Source: Ditylenchus dipsaci | Lineage: Eukaryota > Nematoda > Chromadorea > Rhabditida > Anguinidae | NCBI GenBank assembly: GCA_004194705.1 | Contig: SADC01001168.1 | Coordinates: 434,001 to 498,000 of the forward strand | DNA: 64,000 nucleotides | Reading direction: 5' to 3' | In this document: piece by piece, positions 59,017 to 64,000 of the stretch | Numbering within the stretch: the first letter of the stretch is position 1 | Layout: every line of letters starts with the position of its first letter | Notes under the pieces: model-generated | What the model saw: only the letters and a program-made list of their open reading frames with translations | Databases searched by the model: none | Told to the model about the DNA's origin: nothing | Program-made: the position numbers and the translations under genes

Positions 59017-62000
59017 TCAGGCAGTCACCCTAGTCGATTCTAATTTTGAGTCCTTGAAAGATAGGATCTTCGACAGAGCCTTCGCGTCCACTTGGTTGGT
59101 GGCTGCATCCATTGGAACCTTCTCTGGTTGATCTTCCTGTAATATTCAAAGTAGTTATGACTATGTAAAAAAGTTGAACAAGAGTTTTGGTAACTTATTG
59201 TGCGAGTTTTAATCAAAATAATTTCACATAAAAAAAATTTACAATTCTTTTCAGTTACATACTTTTATTATCATAGTTGAATGACTTACTTCATAGTGAC
59301 GTAGTTGTTGAAACCTCGCTTTGCAAGCTCATCCGCTTGATAGACCGGCTCAGGAAGGGACACAGCGCAATTCACAATCTGGTGATTGAAACAAAGCGTA
59401 GTCAAAAACGCCTGCAGATCCTTTTTGCTAATTTTTGGCTCGTTGACTGGTATACCATACTGAACTGCTTGAGCTGTTCCCTAAACACAAAAGATATAAA
59501 TTTCTGAAAGGTCATGATGATCAAAATAACTTACTTTGATAGCCTTATGAGGAAGTTGGAACCATTCAAGCACATCCTCACGCACAAACTTCTCTTGGAT
59601 AATGGAACCGGGTGCCACATTTTCCAACGTCTGACCCAACTGGCCCAAGAAGAAACGTTTGTTATGGCGTTTGGTGGCAATAACGAACACAAACTGAATC
59701 TGCCCCTCTTTTATTCCACAGGTAGCGAATGCTTTACGAATGCTGGATAGTTCTTCTTCAACAGCCTAATATTAAAATTGTTAACTGAAAGCTAATCGAA
59801 ACAGATAGCAAACAATTTTATACCATTTTAAACTGTCCTTCCGACAAACCATCTCTAAGTATGACAACTGTCTTGGGTCGATTTGTGGGCCGGTTTTTCT
59901 TCAAAGTCATCAAAATCCAAATAATTCTCTCGGTGAGTTGATCCGAGTCAACAGACTCCTTACAAGAGGCTTGGTAAAAGTAGTCGCCAACAAAGTTGTG
60001 CTTGTTAGGAGCCATATTTGCGCAAATCTAAATGGAATCGATGTAAAAGAGAATTGAAATGGAAAAAATAATGTAAAAATCAACCCCGACAACTGATGGG
60101 TCGAAAGGTGAGCCAGACGTAGGATGAGCAACATCGTAGCCAATCACCAGAATATCACCTTTCTCGAGAGAGTAAGCGTTCCTATAATTTTTTTCATTAA
60201 AATTCTTAATTTATTTCTTGTTGTGTCGTACAAAAAAACTCACGAAACGTCGTTGATCAGTGGCACATAGTTTAGACCATTGAGCTTGCAGTTGGTTTTG
60301 TTGATTATGTTCTCCATAGTTCTGCCCTGATTCTGCTTAACAATTTTTTCCGCTGTTCCAACTGTGATGTGCTGAGAAGCTACTTTGTACAGAGCTTCAT
60401 AATACTTTAGAGCACCTAGAAAGAAATAAAAATATATTTATTTTCAATTGACTTTTGTTGCTTCTACCATGTGTATCAGAAGTAAGTGGATCGATGAGCA
60501 GAACGAATTCAACCTTTCTTTCAACACATTTTTTAAAAGTGTCTTCAAAATCGATAGGCCCATCAAACTTGACTGGCTGAGGATTATTTAGAAACTGTAT
60601 CCCACGGCTCTTGCAGTCTTCAACAAACTTATTAACAAATAGCCTGGAAAATTAAAAACTTTTTCATGAAAATAGTTATGAAATTTAACTGACAGAACGA
60701 CATCTTTATGCTGAGTATTGTAAACAACAATCCATGAGGAAATTTTAGCCGGACTTATGTACTTGTTTGCTCTGGCATTCCAGGTTGCCTGGAAATGGGT
60801 TAATGAAGATGGATGATAGTGCATGGTTTAAAAAATTACTAACGTTTTCTCCGTTAGGCATAACAAATTTTGCATCACCATATTTCAAGTTGGAGCATTG
60901 CTGTTTCTCGATTGGCACCTTAACCTCAGGAATTTAAAAGGCTTTGATCTAACGGAATTATTTAAATGTTTCAACACTCATATTTTTAAGAATTCAAAAA
61001 AAATTCCGTTACAGTTTAGGGATGAGATTTTTACCCTTTTACTTTTGCGACTTTTTGAAGAAAAACTTTATTTTTTCAGCAATTTTACTTGAAGTTAATT
61101 TTAAAGTTCGGTCTAATTTGGTAGCTAAAATTCTGGACCTTTTTAATATTAGTTTTACTTCAGAGTGAAGTTGTAAAACGCATTGAATTTACAATAATCG
61201 CTCCGGCACTATTGTGGGACTTAGAGTTCTTGGTCCCGCAATAACTCCGGAGGGACTATCGTAAATTTATTGTGTTTTACAACCTCACTCTAAAGTAAGC
61301 TTAATATCAAAATAATGCCCAGAATTTCAGATACCGAATGAGACCAAACTTTGAAACTATTTTCAAGTAAAATTGCCGAAAAATAAAGTTTTTCTTCAAA
61401 AAGTCACAAAAATAAAAGTGCGAAAATCTCATCCCTGTTACAGTTTTTTTGTGAAATCTGTGCCATGCTCAGAAAAGTGTTTTTCACAGCAAGAACTCAT
61501 GACTACAAATTTCAAATATAAAAAGCTAGTGATTACTTACATTAAAAGTCTTTAGCTCAATAGTAATGCCGAAAGCAGCCAAAACAGCGTTTTTGGTGTC
61601 AAAGATGCCAAGGCGAGCAGCATGCTCCAAGATCTGTTTGTTTCTTTCATTTGGCAGAACTACGTTGACCTAATTTTGGATCAATTAAGTCTAGATGTTT
61701 AAAAGTCATATTTGAAAGCACCTTGATCAAGTCTGTAGAAAGTGAGTTGTGGAATCTCGTTTTCTCCATAGGCACTTTCTGGTGCCTCATGACCTCAAGG
61801 CATTCTATCGGGAAGATTTCAGGCTTGCTTGGATCCCTTTGGGGAGTGTTCGGGATGACTCCACGAAGGTTAAGATTACTAAAAAAGAAACTTTACAAAT
61901 GAAAAAATGGGCTTGTGTTGCAATCAAAATATATTATGCAAAGGGGTATGCTTACCTGACCCTGACTTTGTATTGCTCGAATTTAATCTCATTGTAATAC

Positions 62001-64000
62001 TCGGGAATAGAAACCATTCGTCCAGAATTTTCTTCTTTGAAAGCCCTTAAACATTATTTTAATAAAATGGTGTAAAAAACTTTCAAAACTGACGGGATTT
62101 GTCCCACTTCTTCCTGGGTGAATTTGCCGATCCCAAACGACCTTTTACGGTTGTAAGTGACACACACACGAACATCTGAAACATTGACTTTTCAACCCAA
62201 ATTCACTCTAAATACTATCAATGCTACCTTTGAGCAAGTTAAAAGTTCGAGTCCACTCCTCCTCGTTTCGGGGAGCTCGATTACCGTTCATTTCCATGAC
62301 CGTAGTGATCAATGGCTGAGCAGCATAAAAAGGCGAGACTTGGGCTAAAAAAGATTGGTTTGTCTAATTTAAAAGTTATTTATGTTAACAACTTACCATC
62401 TAACACAAGAGCCGGCATTGGCTTATCAAAGTTCTGCACCACACGAGTACCACGTGTTATACCCGGGCGCAGTACTATGCCATGCCCGATTTTCTTTTCT
62501 TGGTTGTTTTGGTAGAGTTTGGCCGCACCAATTGCAGTGTATAGATCACTAAATAGGGAGAAATTTTTGAATGATGAAAACATTGTTATTATCATACTAC
62601 TCATCCTACTCAGAGACGTATCCAAACAAAAGTTTTATGGGAGGGGGCGTTAGCCCGGTTAGCTCTCTCGCCTCTCCCCCCCTTTTAATACGTCCCTGCT
62701 CCTACTACAGGGTCTAACGAAAACTTTGGACACTTATAAATAGACACAACTTCTTAAATTGACGCGTTCGAAATCGCGTCGACGCGATTTCGAAAATCTT
62801 TAAACGCAGATAGACTCAGCTTTTCATGGAAATTTTTTTGGTATATAAAGCCGAAAATACGGTTTTGCTTGATCCCGCTGTGGTTTAAGTCCTGGTCTAT
62901 AGATAGCAACTAAAACAACGGGTCGGGCCAAGAAAAAATCGTATTCTCGAATTTTGAAAATTGTCACGAAAAGCTGAGTGGATCTGGGTTTAAAAATTTT
63001 TGAAATCGCGTCAGGACAAAAAGTTAAAATTTCAGGCTAATTGCACTTTAGTGGTCTAATGGAATTTTAGAAGTCCAATGAAAGTTTCGTAGTCCACAAA
63101 AAAGTTTAGTGGTCCAATGGTATTATGAAAAAACATGAATACCAGAGTTTATCTATGCGGTAGGCCCCAGTATTCAAAACCATCTTTAACATCTTTATTT
63201 TTATGCCAATGACCCCCCCCCCCTTAAATGTCCCTAAAGTTATGTTGGACTACTAAACTTCTATTGTACCACTAAAGTGCAATAGTACCGAAGTTTTTTG
63301 TTTGACCCTGCAGTCGGAAAAATATTTTTGAAATTTTTTGGGAAGTTCTCAATTAAAAAAACTCACTTGTCTAGCGCATACTGGCTAGTTGCTAGTTCTA
63401 AGAAAGTTCTCAAGGAATGATCCTCCTGGTCTAAGGAGGCACGGGAGATATATTGAGCAATATCATTCAGATCCAGCACATGACTTCCCTGACGGGTTGG
63501 GCTAATGTTGACTGTAAAGCTGACCCTGTCACTGCAATAGGTCTTCACAAATTCATCCACTTCATCCAAAGAAATCGATATATCAAGCTGAAAAGAAAAT
63601 CAAAGTTTTAGAATGACAATAAAAAATAATAATAATAATTTACCTGATCAGACTTGATTTGGACAGGAGTGAATAGGATGCATTTGTTGTCAAAAACAAT
63701 AGGACACTGTGGACCAAGACCAAAGCAATCCGTTTTTTTCTGAGCAACTTTGAGCAGTCGAGAGCAAAGGGCACGATTTAGAGCCCGCTGACCACTGAAA
63801 ATATAAACTCATGTTTATTTGTTTACAATATGAATATTCCCAGTCTTTATTTTAGATTTCGACAGTTTATAATGTGAAAGATCTGAATCTTTTCTTTTTT
63901 TTAAATTCAATATTTCAATACAAATTTTTGCCATTATTTACTCGGTGTTTTGACCATGTGTATCCAGAAATTTTTTCAGGTAGGTGTACAAAAGCTGCCC
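59017..64000 (-). CDS. Argonaute protein, worm type (5' end beyond window)
   Basis: Exons: 63942-64000 (runs off the edge), 63644-63794, 63367-63587, 62397-62548, 62228-62343, 62094-62175, 61956-62045, 61722-61878, 61541-61669, 60844-60918, 60694-60788, 60468-60643, 60244-60415, 60085-60181, 59824-60027, 59535-59765, 59290-59480, 59017-59136. They encode part of the N domain, a linker (GHGIVLRPGITRGTRVVQNF), PAZ (PLITTVMEMNGN ... IECLEVMRHQKVPMEKTRF), MID (ATWNARANKYISP, FVEDCKSRGIQF) and PIWI. Catalytic positions in PIWI are IGYDVAHP (first Asp), LTERIIWIL (Glu) and ILRDGLSEGQF (second Asp). The usual His falls on Asp in PEPVYQADELAKRGFNNY. That last motif resembles nematode-specific Argonautes. 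It should bind a small RNA and may cleave targets. It ends DSKLESTRVTA at TGA 59017-59019. One base seems missing at the exon end 59290. Confidence 0.92.
61018..61436. mobile_element. Inverted-repeat element in Argonaute intron, 10-bp duplication GTTACAGTTT
   Basis: The ends AGGGATGAGATTTT and AAAATCTCATCCCT are perfect inverse repeats. The flanks carry the 10-bp direct repeat GTTACAGTTT (61008-61017 and 61437-61446). A 9-11-bp duplication points to a Mutator-like rather than a hAT element. It is 419 bp long with no coding frame, in the intron 60919-61540. Confidence 0.7.
62611..62698. mobile_element. Small hAT-like MITE in Argonaute intron
   Basis: The ends CAGAGACGTATCC and AATACGTCCCTG are imperfect inverse repeats. 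The flanks carry a 7-bp direct repeat TCCTACT, plausibly a decayed 8-bp duplication. It is 88 bp long. Confidence 0.6.
62740..63340. repeat. AT-rich repeat-bearing part of a long Argonaute intron
   Basis: It holds short inverted stretches (GAAATCGCGTCGACGCGATTTC near 62769, written here as arms GAAATCGCGTC and its inverse) and paired motifs AGTCCAAT / ATTGTACCACTAAAGTGC. No exon is seen between 62549 and 63366. Confidence 0.45.

Overview
The window is AT-rich animal DNA and most likely comes from a nematode. Three features support this. There is a two-pore potassium channel with the tail typical of nematode TWK channels. There is a worm-type Argonaute. Exons are small, introns are mostly 40-60 bases, and acceptors are of the TTTCAG type. 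An early-branching (Enoplea-like) nematode with a repeat-rich genome would fit, but that is inference. No bacterial or viral genes are seen. Coordinates of multi-exon genes were derived by joining open frames at GT/AG (rarely GC/AG) sites in matching phase.

Layout: (1) 1-10.4 kb is mostly inverted-repeat transposon debris, with the last exon of an unknown gene at the left edge and a disrupted plus-strand ORF at 8.5-9.05 kb. (2) 10.4-17.5 kb, minus strand: a 16-exon gene for a secreted protein with a signal peptide, a PAN/apple domain and eleven thrombospondin type-1 repeats. (3) 20.8-26.2 kb, minus: a nine-exon two-pore K+ channel whose two selectivity filters both depart from the consensus. 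(4) 27.5-28.5 kb, plus: a small two-exon gene with a PH-like conserved core and a PPPY tail. (5) 29.6-31.8 kb, minus: a four-exon single-pass membrane protein with a Q/N-rich tail. (6) 34.5-40.5 kb, minus, possibly with a first exon near 45.4 kb: RasGRP-type Ras exchange factor (REM, RasGEF, EF-hands, C1). (7) 46.3-55.5 kb, minus: EHBP1 homologue (NT-C2, CH, bMERB). (8) 59.0 kb to the right edge, minus: Argonaute, lacking only its 5' end.

Several genes belong to membrane-linked signalling or trafficking (RasGRP, EHBP1, TWK, the TSP1 protein), but nothing suggests an operon or joint function; strand and spacing vary and intergenic DNA is long. Between and inside the genes lie many non-autonomous DNA transposons. 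A whole series has exact 8-bp target duplications of hAT type, including a nested stack in an EHBP1 intron. Others are TA-flanked pogo/Tigger-like or share a CCGTATTTCCTCTAAT end. Coding frames are repeatedly broken by one base, mostly in homopolymer runs. This looks like assembly undercalling rather than pseudogenes, because the flanking domains stay intact.
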